The notes below the pieces were generated by a model, which worked only from the letters and a program-made list of their open reading frames with translations, did no database searches and was not told the DNA's origin. Below, piece after piece: positions 21,821-32,330 of a stretch of DNA of 64,000 bases (position 1 is the stretch's first letter; each line of letters begins with the position of its first letter). Both the position numbers and the translations under genes were made by a program. Origin of the DNA: Acanthosoma haemorrhoidale (lineage: Eukaryota > Arthropoda > Insecta > Hemiptera > Acanthosomatidae); contig OV884012.1 in NCBI GenBank assembly GCA_930367205.1, positions 48,939,239-49,003,238 on the forward strand, written 5' to 3'.

Positions 21821-22708
21821 AATTGGAAAACGTGGCATTGTGTCATGTCAAAATGTAACCGCAGGTGCAACAGAAGGAAACTAGGTGAAACCGCAGAAGA
21901 CTGCTGGGTTAATTGATTATTAATGATTCATATTGAATTTGCGCCTGTTCACGTGTTTATTTTCAAGTCCAGATTAGTTGATCAGTGAAGGTATTGTAGA
22001 ACTAGCTAAATAGTTTAGATACATGGCATTATGGATATGTTTTGTAAAGATGAATGTTTTAATGAACTCAAAGAAGGTGCTTGTCTAACGTTACTCTAAG
22101 GAATTGTAAAGGCTTTGTTGTATGTTTTGTTACTTTTGTAAGTATGTTTCGTTCTGTTTTTTCGTCTTTCTTTGAGAGTTTAAAGACTGTGTCTTTTTGC
22201 CTCATCGCCAACCATCCTCATCGTTATGTATTAGCCAGCAGTAAAATGGCTATTATATGATATGATATTGCGTTCCGGAGGTACTTAGATTGCGGCAGAG
22301 GCCGCAAAATGTCCCTTCTAACGACACGTGGTGCAAACTTTCAAATATATTTTTTCGCTGACCTAATGAACTCGCTCTTGACATAAAGTAAAAGGGGGCA
22401 CAAAAACCGAGACAAGCCATTCAATTATATTCGTGTTCAGTCCGTATTAGATGAGATGTAGAAAGAAAAAAAGAAAAATCTTGCCCTATCTCTGGCTGCA
22501 AGATGTAGCCCTTTCTCTGGACAGTAAACATTTAAGTTATCTACTATCGCTACGCTATCACTCTAACATCTAATGCACAATGAGTTATATAATATGTCAT
22601 ATATAATATTCATGGAATAGTTCAGCTTGTACAAGAACAGGATTTGATATAGAAAAATGGTCTCAGTAATTTTTGAGCCATTGGGCATTTAATGTTATTA
22701 TTTATTTT
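21821..22708. other. Non-coding stretch
   Basis: AT-rich with a short GC-richer patch at 22260-22340. No gene or repeat that I can support. Confidence 0.45.
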
Positions 22709-23105
22709 TTTAAATCTCCCTTTGAATACAAAAATACAATCCGCCAATAGGTAGGTAATTGTGATAACAGATCGCATTCTTACCATATATGCAAAAGATG
22801 ACACTCATACTATATTAAAAAAATTACTCTTAAATTCGAACCATATTTACAGTATACATTCATTCAGGACATAAGGGGAGAAAACTGACCGGTCTCAGGA
22901 CTACCAGTGACTAAATATTTACAAAAGATAAGAAGTGGCCTCCGATTTAATCTCCGAGGAGGGTTGTGTGGATGGGCGATACTTGAAAGTTGCTAGAGGA
23001 TTTAGATGGTTGATGATTCTAGTGGATTTAGAAGTTTAGATTTAGAAGTTTGGGAAAACGTGATCTTGGATAGTGGGAATGTTAAGGTCATCGTAGATGG
23101 TTATA
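22709..23105 (-). mobile_element. Divergent LINE family A 3' fragment
   Basis: The minus strand keeps the order of family A 3' landmarks: GACCTTAACATTCCC, CATC-CACA-ACCCTCCTCGGAGATTAAATC, GTCCTGAGACCGG, a TTACA/ATGAATG block and GGCGGATTGTATTTT at the terminus. Many substitutions and small indels separate it from the 12-kb copy, so it is an old copy or a sister subfamily. Boundaries are approximate and no target duplication is evident. Confidence 0.75.
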
Positions 23106-23952
23106 TTCCATATCAATGATAAAGGAACAGAGACCTTTCCCATTCAGTGAAGCACCAAAATGAGCTATTACGAAATGAGAAAATAAAACTGTTGATACTG
23201 GAGGCGAAAATTATACGAATAAATCTGAGGCACAGGCACTATGAAATTGGACCCGGATATTCTCCAAATTCCAATGGTACGTTACCCCCCCCCCCTGCAA
23301 ATTTAAGTATAGTAATAATAGATTGACTTATTTTTTTTTCAAATAGTTGAACAGCACCTTAACTTGGTCTATTAAAGGTAAACAAGTGCTTTATATTATC
23401 CAGTAATTAACTTTTGCATACATATGACCTATTTGCAAAAACTTTAAAAATCTATAATACAAGTTACTCGATCGCGATGGATCTAACCGACTAGTTCATT
23501 GTAATATAATTTTTATAAGCGATAGAAATTGTTTATTGTTAATTATTATCATGTCAGTTCTCTCTAATACTTCGCATATTAATGTACCACTCATTAACTT
23601 CGTTTTCGTATAGAGCGTTGCATTTACTACAAATATATGTATCGTATGCGTGGTCTTTCCAATAATTCCATTAGGGACCATAACAAATTGTAAAGCTTTG
23701 TTTCGTAATCAATATGTTATATGTTTAAGAGTTATTATATTGGACATTCCTTTATTTATAACGAGTGTTAACCTGGAAAAATGGTAGAATTACTTTGTGT
23801 GTGTGTGTGATGTGAAATAGTAGTACTTTTAAATAGTCTTCTTCTATAAGATAATGATATTTTTTTTAGCAATAAAAGATTGCTAGTTGTGGGTTAAGAT
23901 TATGTAAACAGCACCCCATTTCGTCTTCCCCGTAAGTTTGCACTTTTATTTT
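23106..23952. other. AT-rich non-coding stretch
   Basis: A C run near 23286-23296 and a short (GT)n near 23798-23809. The frame at 23496-23681 has no domain. Confidence 0.45.
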
Positions 23953-24077
23953 ACAAGGGCTTTCGGTAGCTATACTGCTATTTTCAAGTACTCAAATGTA
24001 AGTATCATTCTGACACCGCAAATATAACCGACATTTTGAGAACTTGATAATGGGAGTATAGCTGCCGAAAGCTTGTG
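23953..24077. repeat. Foldback repeat with hammerhead-like arms
   Basis: Arms at 23953-23998 and 24032-24077 are imperfect inverted copies, about 46 bases each, around a 33-base spacer. Each arm, read outward, has the order CTTGANAAT, a short stem with TATAGCT, then CCGAAAGC. That layout resembles a CTGANGA-stem-GAAA ribozyme core. It could be the ends of a Penelope-like element or a small foldback transposon. Confidence 0.5.
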
Positions 24078-25132
24078 GGATGACAAAATTGATAATGGAA
24101 TAGACGTTTTACTGGTGGAATTTAATGTAGCCTTAACGGTTTAAACAGTGTTCCCAGTATCATTAGCGATATTGGTTTATGTGAGGGGGCTAAGAATAAA
24201 TCAAGGCCGCAGGGAGAATTGATCGGACATATTTCCGTATGAATGTGTCATGTGTTTTAACAACGGTCTGCCAATAGGACGAACATGAGTCGTCATCCTA
24301 CCAGCCAGGAAACCTTACACATATAATCCTCAGAGCTTAGCATATGATGCCTCTACCGTGACGTGTGTTTAACAATGGTGTTTGCTAGTGCAATGAATCA
24401 ATATATGGCCTCGTAGAGTTTGCTAAGAACCGCTGGATGAACATATGAACATAATTGTACATTAGAGGAGTACATCAATGTCCACAATCGTAGTTTATTG
24501 TCCGGCCGGATACGAATACGAAAAACAACAACTTCTCCGCACACTTCAATTAATATTCATGGTGACAAAGGCTCTAATGTCGAAGGGAATATACTGTTGG
24601 ATCGTTACGCCAATAATTCACTTCTTGAACCCACGTAACGGCCTTGCTTACGATACGTACAACGTACTGACAAAACAAAAGTAAACGTACAAAAGCCATA
24701 ATTGTTCTGTTACTTATTAAGTAGGCTTGTATTAAGCTTGTAGGATCCACATATAATTAAAAATTTAGGAATACCTTCTGCAGCATCTAGAAAATGTTTT
24801 CATATTTCTTTGTGGTCTATGAACTACGACTTGAGGAATGAAGTAGGGGGGGATTTTCAAGTAATATCACCGGATTCCTAAGGTAAGAATCGAGCTGTTC
24901 TATTCATTAATTCATTTAAATTTTTTTTTCCCCACAATTTCAATAATGAGTGTTTAATTTTTTGACAAAGTTTACAGAAATTAGTGTATGAAGAAACAAC
25001 AATCCTGCTTTGTTTTTGTTTTTTTATTTGACAAATTTTTATTTTTTAAAACTAAATTTTTTTTACATCCATTATGATCCAAAGAGTTTTTTTTTCCTTT
25101 GGGGGTCTCCCAGCGAGTTTTTAAAATTCTTA
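24078..25132. other. Non-coding stretch with a GC-richer part
   Basis: 24180-24690 has near-balanced composition and a 68-codon frame (24478-24684) without a recognisable domain. The remainder is AT-rich. Confidence 0.4.
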
Positions 25133-25302
25133 TTTATTTTTTTTTTTTATCATAGCTCTCAAACTTATAAAAATAGGATGTGGAAAAATTATTTTGGATT
25201 GATGGTATGTAAGATAAGAAAGTATGAGAAAGTTTGAAGGATATGGGGTGTGGGATGCCTAAAAGAGGCGGGTGGATTCGGGAAGGCAGTGAGAGTCTAC
25301 AC
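25133..25302 (-). mobile_element. LINE family B tail
   Basis: A third minus-sense copy of the tail at 1821-1998: poly-T (25137-25149 on plus), CATAGCTCTCAAACTTATAA, GGATGTGG and GAATTCC/GGAAGGCAGTGAGAGTCTAC-like end. It has an internal deletion replacing the GGGGTCTCCCC block. Confidence 0.78.
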
Positions 25303-27293
25303 CTATGGGCTTACTTATAAAAATACTCAGTATGTTTAATAAATAATCCTAAACAAACTCAATCACTGAAAATATCCTTTAATCGCCTCGAACCTTAAAT
25401 GCTTAAATGATATCTTAGCAGTGATCTGAGAAATTTAAAAGTGGAAAAGAAGTGAGTTAGTTAATTGTTAAGCGTTGATTTCTTCCCACACTTTTATTTA
25501 TATTAAGCAAAGCATGGACAGCCCAGGTGATTATTATTTACTTTCCATACATATATTATTTTTTTTATTTCCAAATATTTTGTAGCGTTTAATTTTACTG
25601 TTGATAAACCCATAGCTGCAACCTTGTAAATAATTAACGACTAACATTTATATTTATAGTGTGTGAAAATTAGATTAAAAAAAAAAAGGTTAAAGTCTTT
25701 CATTATTTATATTACATCAACAATATTCGTTCGGGCTCTTCAGACATCTGGACATATATCAGACATGGGTGAGACCCATAAAGATGTTCAGTAAATTAAT
25801 CTATAATGTACATCATTACACTTTTGTAAAAGCGCGGATCACAATTTATAATAATTAGAAATTCTGTAAAGTGTAGCCAAGCTACAGGAAATATAGTGAC
25901 CTATTGTAAATAGATTAATTTGCAGAATCTATATTAAATACTGTAATAATGGGATATGGGGGGGTAGGGGAAATCGGACATCTTCAGGACTACAATTAAA
26001 AAAATATACGTTTAAATATCATCAAAAAAGATAACGTTTAAAATCCTACGATTGATTTAAAAAATAAAATTTAAATATGCTAACATTCCCAAGTGTGGGG
26101 TATCGTTTTATTCTTTGGATTATTGCCAATCTTATTATTTATTATTGTAAGTGTTGGTATGTAATTGCTTTGTATATACAGTAATTTACAGTAGTAGTCA
26201 ATAGTTTCCGGACATGTCCTATGTTTCTCAATGCTCAGAAACTATCATGAGGATTTAACAATTTTTTTTACAGAATTTAATAAGAACATAACAAATTTTA
26301 AAAAATAATAGACTGATATTGTTTACCAAAGCGACAATTCGTCGTAAAGTTTTTTTTTTTTTTCCAAAACTTCCTTGTGGAATAATTGTGTTATATCGGG
26401 TCTTATCAAGAAGTATTTCTGATTGAAGTAATAATTCAAAAATTTGGTAGAGAAAATAAATTTTGAAGAAAAATATAGGCATCGCGGGTTTTACTACGGT
26501 TTTGGGCTAACAGTCATGTAAAAATGCACCCATAACCTTGCCTTGTGACAACAGAAATCTTTCCATGTGCTTTCTCTGCTGGAAATGGATCCCTGGCCAT
26601 TTTTTCGACAGACTACAGAATTTTTCTTTAAGAACATGACCTCAATAATTGTTTTTCGTGAATGTAATCGATATTACTTTATTTAGAGTGCAATTAAGAA
26701 AATTGTGATGAAGGCTAAGAGCTAAGGCACATTTTTTTGAAGATAAACTTTCATGTTCATTGCGAGAATTTGGAGTGGTGATTTTTTATAGAAACGTCAC
26801 GAGTGTATTCTAGCTCATTATATTTAATTTTTTTGTGAACTGTTCATTCATGCCTAATGCTAATAGCTTTTCTTGTTTATTGATTGTTAATGTTTATTTT
26901 AAGTACTTTTTCCAAAGGTTGTTAAGTAACTTTTACATAATTTTTTTCTTATTGGTTATCCTTTACAACTTCACAAGTGTTTAGAATTCTGGCACTTATT
27001 TTTAAATTTGGCATGAATGACATTTTTCAACCAATAGAACTTGAAACGTTATAATTTATTTTTCTTCACTCAAGTTCACCAATAGAGTTTAGGGACCGTG
27101 GGGTGAAACGTTTTGAAATGCAAGCTCCCCGCTTCAACATCCTTAAGCAATACTTGTGTTGGCCAGTATCTAAGTTGAAAAAAAGACACTCTAAAAAAAA
27201 CAAAAAAACTAACAATGGGACGTGTGACTGTTCGTCAGGTTGTAAGAACAATGATTTAGAGAAATCGAATAAAAAAGGCAAAATTTGAGATGG
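25303..27293. other. AT-rich non-coding stretch
   Basis: No gene recognised. The frame at 26255-26482 is low-complexity Phe/Lys/Ile sequence. Confidence 0.5.
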
Positions 27294-27323
27294 TTGACCC
27301 ATTTCCTCTAGCCAATGGGTCAA
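27294..27323. repeat. Perfect 10-bp inverted repeat
   Basis: TTGACCCATT (27294-27303) and AATGGGTCAA (27314-27323) around a 10-base loop, 27 bases before the mariner element. Function unknown. Confidence 0.7.
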
Positions 27324-27351
27324 ATAATTTGACAATGACCCAGGGGACATA

Positions 27352-27892
27352 CGAGGTTTGATCAAAAAGTAACGAGAAATTTTGTTTATCTTAAACATTT
27401 TTTATTTATTCATCGATAGAAATTTTGTCCCCTTCAAAGTAATACCCCTTAGATATAATACACTTTTTTTATAATACGCTTTTTCCAATATTCGAAGCAC
27501 TTTTTAAACTCACTTTTCGATATAGCTCTTAGCTCCTTAAGAGATTCTTCTTTTATCTCACCAATGGTCAAATGTCCTTTCAAGGTTTTTTTCAACTTCG
27601 GGAACAAAAAGCCGGGAGCCATGTCCGGCGAATACGGTGGCTGAGGTAACACAACAGCGTTGTTTTTTGTTTAAAAAATACGAGCAATCAGTAAGGTATG
27701 TGCGGGAGCGTTATCGTAATGCAATTTCCAGATTTGTTTTGCCCTAATTCCGGTCGTTAGCGGTGCATTACTTCCAAGTGATACACTTTATTGATCGTAC
27801 GACCTTCTGGCAGGAACTCATAATGCACTATGCGATTGAAATAGAAAGAAACAGTGATTATAAAATTCTCCTTACTTTTTGATCAAACGTCG
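27352..27892 (-). mobile_element. Deleted mariner element with matching terminal repeats
   Basis: A 541-bp derivative of a Tc1/mariner transposon, about 0.4 of the usual ~1.3 kb. The terminal inverted repeats match over about 30 bases with few mismatches (shared GTTTGATCAAAAAGTAA core) and sit on TA dinucleotides (27350-27351 and 27893-27894), the hallmark target duplication. Transposase coding remains are on the minus strand. The N-terminal half has been removed, so it could move only if a full-length relative supplied transposase. Confidence 0.93.
27449..27830 (-). pseudogene. Mariner transposase C-terminal half, inactivated
   Basis: Minus-strand fragments in order: IVHYEFLPEGRTIN, then after a frame change WKLHYDNAPAHT (second catalytic Asp), a stop codon after LIARIF, AVVLPQPPYSPDMAP and FLFPKLKKTLKG. 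The helix-turn-helix DNA-binding domain and the first catalytic Asp are absent. Where relatives have a D next to FFLFP after the YSPDMAP word, this copy reads GFLFPKL, two residues shorter, so the third catalytic Asp of the DD34D triad is also lost. Confidence 0.9.
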
Positions 27893-27894
27893 TA

Positions 27895-28865
27895 TTTCCA
27901 AAATAAAGATTTTGTTTTTATCTATTACTGAATATACCTGAAACATTTCACGTTAAATAATTTTTACCACTGAACATAGTTTCGAGCATTGCCGTTCCTA
28001 CTTGAAAGTAGAGCCTCTACATTCGGACTCAACAATCATAACTAACATCTGAGTAATTCTTCCTTGTAACTGACGACCACGGGCTAATAGAACCAAGGGG
28101 CTCCATTGGTCGCCCTATCCCGGACTGAGCAACACAAATCTTAAAAAGACAACATCTCTGTTTGAAAATACTGACCTCCCTCGCATAATTTATTGTTTCT
28201 TGGGGACCGTAAGGAGAATTCATAATCGTCGTTTAAAACATCTCCAGGAAAATGTTTACATGGAAGATAGAGATCTGTATGACCTTTTTTTGTTTGCAAC
28301 AAATTATACTTTATGATCTCGGAGACCTGCAGATGTACGTTTATTGCCAAAGTTATTAACTACAACTGATAAAAAGAATTAAACGGTAAACATGAGGCAG
28401 CTTACTCAACGGAGAAACATGTTTACGTCTTTGCGTGAAATAATTACATCATATCTTGCCTCGAGTTTTATGAGGCTTTCACTCTTGCTATTTTGTTTAC
28501 AGCTTCTAGTTTTCCACTAATATTACACAGAGTAATTACATAATCCCACCCAACGCAGGTAGTCAACGGAGAATATTGTAATAAAAGTCTCAATTTTCAT
28601 TTTTTTATTCTATTTATTTTATTGTTTTTTTTTTTTTAGTATACTTAGTGTTTTGTGCTTAGTGAAATTTGAGATGAAATAAAAACAAAAACAGAAGATT
28701 AACTTATAAGTTTTTACTCCATAGATCAGCCCAATGAAATCTGTTAAATATTTTTAAATGAAGCACTGTGAGTTTTTGCAGGTTTTATTTAAAAATAAAT
28801 GAAAAGTCTCGTCTCTCTTAAAAGCGCTTTTCACGTAAACCACAGTACTACAATTATTAATTATG
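27895..28865. other. Non-coding stretch with a GC-richer part
   Basis: 28000-28350 is near-balanced and carries overlapping minus frames (28029-28223, 28141-28350) that lack domains. The rest is AT-rich. Confidence 0.4.
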
Positions 28866-29013
28866 TGATAAGCATTAATATAAATTAAAGATGTCAACCG
28901 CTTCTGATAAAAGACCGTTAATTAGTCAAAAATATAACTTTTTTTTTTTATTAATAACAATCTTCAGATCATTAGAACCAGTTGATATCAGTAATTTATA
29001 TTAATGCTTATCA
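28866..29013. repeat. Foldback (MITE-like) element with perfect 22-bp arms
   Basis: 28866-28887 and 28992-29013 are perfect inverted copies of 22 bases (TGATAAGCATTAATATAAAT plus two bases), separated by 104 bases. Further outward the similarity fades. There is no transposase and no clear target duplication. It fits a small foldback DNA transposon or a hairpin RNA. Confidence 0.65.
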
Positions 29014-30044
29014 AATCATTGCTGGTTGTAGCTCTGTGGATGACTGTTTGGTGCCAAATAAATAATTTTATACAAATCTTTTTTTACCTTATAGTTTGTC
29101 CTTAGCACTTAAAATTGGTCAATCTTAAGTTCAATAAAGCTTTTGAGCTTAAAATATAGTCGATTGTATAATAATAAAAAATATTCTATGTAATGCCCTA
29201 CACAATGTTCAACAAAATTCGACGTCATCACAAAAATTAAAAAAATTAAATAAGAGAACAACCGTAACGTTACACACCCTTGTTTTAGGTAAGATGTGAT
29301 ATTTATACATATTATAAGCATTTAGAGTTTTTACTTATTTCTCATGTAAAGCTTTTAATTCGTGAAACTTCCTCTAGAATGCACTGGTCAGTCAGAAATA
29401 AACTACTAGGGCGTCCATATTCATACAAATTTATAAATTGCAAGATGCCGACGATAGGTCACTTGAATATCGTTTCAGCCCATTTCAATAAGTTTTCTTT
29501 TTTTTTTAATTTCACCATACCAGAATACGAAATCTACCGACAATAGAAAGATTTCAATCAAAACTATTTCGACACTGGCGCACCTCAGTATGCCAGAAGA
29601 CATACGAATTCCACACGTTCTTACATAAACAAGACTCTATACAGACGATTCCATCAGAAATTATACGGACACCCGAATCCTCACATACTGTGACCAGCAA
29701 AACGAGGCTTACCCAACACGCCACAAAGACTCCAGATGAACTGAAGTAGGGATATATTCATTCAAATTAACTACCACCAACATAATACTTCATATGGGAA
29801 GGCATCATTAGTATTCCGCTTGCCATTCATACATGTGTTACTTTTATTCACTCACCATTTCATTCACTGGTTGTATCATTTATTTTTTGTATTCAGTTGA
29901 TCATAATTCGGTATAACAACATTTTATCTGTTTACAATGACTAGTTTTTTTTAATGGTTTAAAGGCAAGCAGAAACCAGTGCTGTTAATAAATAAATAAT
30001 TAATAATGTTCCATTTGGAAGCAGTGTTTTCGTTATGATGGCCA
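29014..30044. other. AT-rich non-coding stretch
   Basis: No gene recognised. A patch at 29520-29760 is slightly GC-richer without landmarks. Confidence 0.45.
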
Positions 30045-30820
30045 AGGAGTCCCCTCTGGAGCAGCTAAGATAACGGCGACTGGGTGATCCGAGCAGATGT
30101 TTGTTGAGCCATAGAGCCCAACATCTCGGAGGGTCTGAGGTTAATGAAGGTAATTAGGGCAGCGAGGTAGTTAGATATGCACGGGCATGTATAAGTAGCT
30201 GCACGCTCCCTTTTCATATTTCAAGTCATCCTTGTTTGTCAATAAAAGTTACAGCCCTTCAGATAATCCCCCAGCCCTGTGCCTTCCCTCGAACGGCCCG
30301 CCATCTTGCCCTTCAACCCTTTTTAATTTTTAATCTCCCCCCCTCCCGGTGGAACACCTCCCTTGCTCGGAGGGTTGGATATACTTTTGTCCTCACCACA
30401 GGCGCCGCTACAACGGACCATATGTAAGTCTATAACGAACCCTCAGACTATGTTTGTACTGCCAGCTCAGCCGTGGACGACTGTTGTGCCCACAGAGCAG
30501 ACGTCTGATGGATGATTTGTGCGGGTTCATTATCTCTATTGGCAGCGCAAACCGCCCCCGGCCCTCCACTGTACTAATGATGTACTTGTTCAATTGGTTT
30601 CGACTCCGTGATTAGAATATTTTATCCGACCTCTGAAAGCGATATTATGAACGGTTAACAATCGTTTGTTCAGTTGGAACAGTCTGTTATCATTGCCAGG
30701 AGTATTTGTGTTCCACGGGCTGGTAGAGACATGGGGTGACCGAGGTAGTTCTGTGCATATAATTGATGGGTGGTTGGAGTAACGGAGGGGTGTTTTTATA
30801 ACAATAGATACAGCAGTATA
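30045..30820. promoter_or_regulatory. GC-rich island, candidate conserved non-coding region
   Basis: About 775 bases of clearly higher G/C than the flanks. Overlapping short frames on both strands (30236-30427 plus; 30408-30593 and 30590-30829 minus) have no recognisable domain and no consistent frame, which argues against an exon. It is a candidate enhancer or conserved element on composition only. Confidence 0.3.
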
Positions 30821-30908
30821 TGTGTACAATAATTATATTAAAATATACCTGATCCAAGAATCAGTTGCCTGACTGAATGTTTCCTTATATATGAATCACT
30901 TTTTAATT

Positions 30909-31085
30909 ACCAGACGAAGAACGCGTGAGCCACCGACTCTCAGGATATGAGAAGAGAAAACTAATGAGGATTTTAGGGATGAGTGATGTTTCAAAGTGAT
31001 TCTGCTTGATGGTTTGAGTGGTCTGATTTTTTTTTGTGGAATTTAAAAGATTTTGAGGAAATTTGATCTTGAGTAATGAGAATAG
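30909..31085 (-). mobile_element. Old LINE family A-like fragment
   Basis: The minus strand retains CTCAAGATCAAATT, CATCCCTAAAATCCTCAT and CTGAGAGTCGGTGG in the order seen for family A 3' regions (compare 22940-23075). Highly diverged, with approximate boundaries and no tail. Confidence 0.45.
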
Positions 31086-32049
31086 GTTGGCTTCATTAAA
31101 AACAGCTCATTTAACCATGATGACTGACAAGAATATCAATTAGCTATATCATGTTAGCGTTTTATATATACCAGGGGCTCCCTAACCCTGGGCTCCATGG
31201 CGCCCGGCTACTGTTTCACGTGTGTCTCTGTAAGACGACGATAAAAAAGAAAAGGTTTGAATGAAATGCTACGAAAATGTTTTCGAATTATTTTATATTT
31301 AGTTATTAATTAGAATTGGAGACATATACACATATTAGTTTGAAAAGAATTTGTTAATATATGTTATCAACCTTCAAGTCCAGTCTCAAAAGCGGTTTCA
31401 GGAAGCGTTTAATATCGCCGAACCAAAGGTCACCGTTTATATTAATCCTTTTACTAGCGAAGATAATTTAACTGAGATAGCTCCATACTTTACATAGTTT
31501 GTTCAAGTAAGCACTTTTTTTGTTTTGTTACAAAATATAGATTTTACAAACGTTTATTTGCTTACTTGGTTTTTTTTTTCCAAGTATGCACAGATGAACT
31601 AGAACTAAAAATATAGGATCTTTAGAGCAACGTAGTCCTAAAATTCAACAATTGAGAACTTCTAGAATGTAGTTGACAGAAACAAATTTTGATGATTCAG
31701 AAAAAAAAAAGCATTATTCAAGACAAATTCGTTTTTTCGTTCCACATACTACATAAATACAATAAGTATTTCTTGTTTTGTATATTATGTGGGCGGAAGT
31801 ATAAAAACTTTATATTTACCTTGAAAAAATAAATGGTACTCGCCGGTCAACCGATATTCTAGTCTGTGCTTTCAGATACAAACAATGTGGAGTCTCCTGC
31901 TGTATTGTAGGTATGTTGTTGAACTCATTTGTCTGCATCTAGTGGTGCTTATGTTTACCATATTCTGTGGGAGAAATAGTGCCATATGCTAATTATGCTT
32001 ACTTGTGATTATCTCTTCTCATACTTGGTCAATGTGGATATTGTGTGTT
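31086..32049. other. AT-rich non-coding stretch
   Basis: No supportable feature. Confidence 0.45.
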
Positions 32050-32330
32050 TGTGCAGCTTCCCTTCGGATTAAGAATAGTCGCAGTCAAGTCCGACTCAGA
32101 GCAAGGTAGAAGATCTGGAGGACCCGAAGAGCAGGATTAGCATAGTGCCCTTGTTAACATTCCACAGCTGAGAATTAGACGATAAACATGTACGGAAGCC
32201 GCCGGTTCTGTTTGTGGCCGGACCACATATATTCTCTTTAAGCTCCGATTCAATTTAGTCACCTCAGTTAACTTTTAACGCCTTCGTCGAAACGCCGAAA
32301 AGACCCCAGCTAATAACCGAATGGAAATAG
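32050..32330. other. GC-richer island
   Basis: Balanced composition and no long frame. It contains CCACAGCTG (E-box CAGCTG) and GCCGCCGG. Candidate conserved non-coding element. Confidence 0.25.

Noticed and set aside
21618..21824. ATATAAAATT as target duplication of the 21.7-kb LINE tail
   Set aside because: One copy lies within an (AT)n microsatellite, so a 10-base match is not informative.
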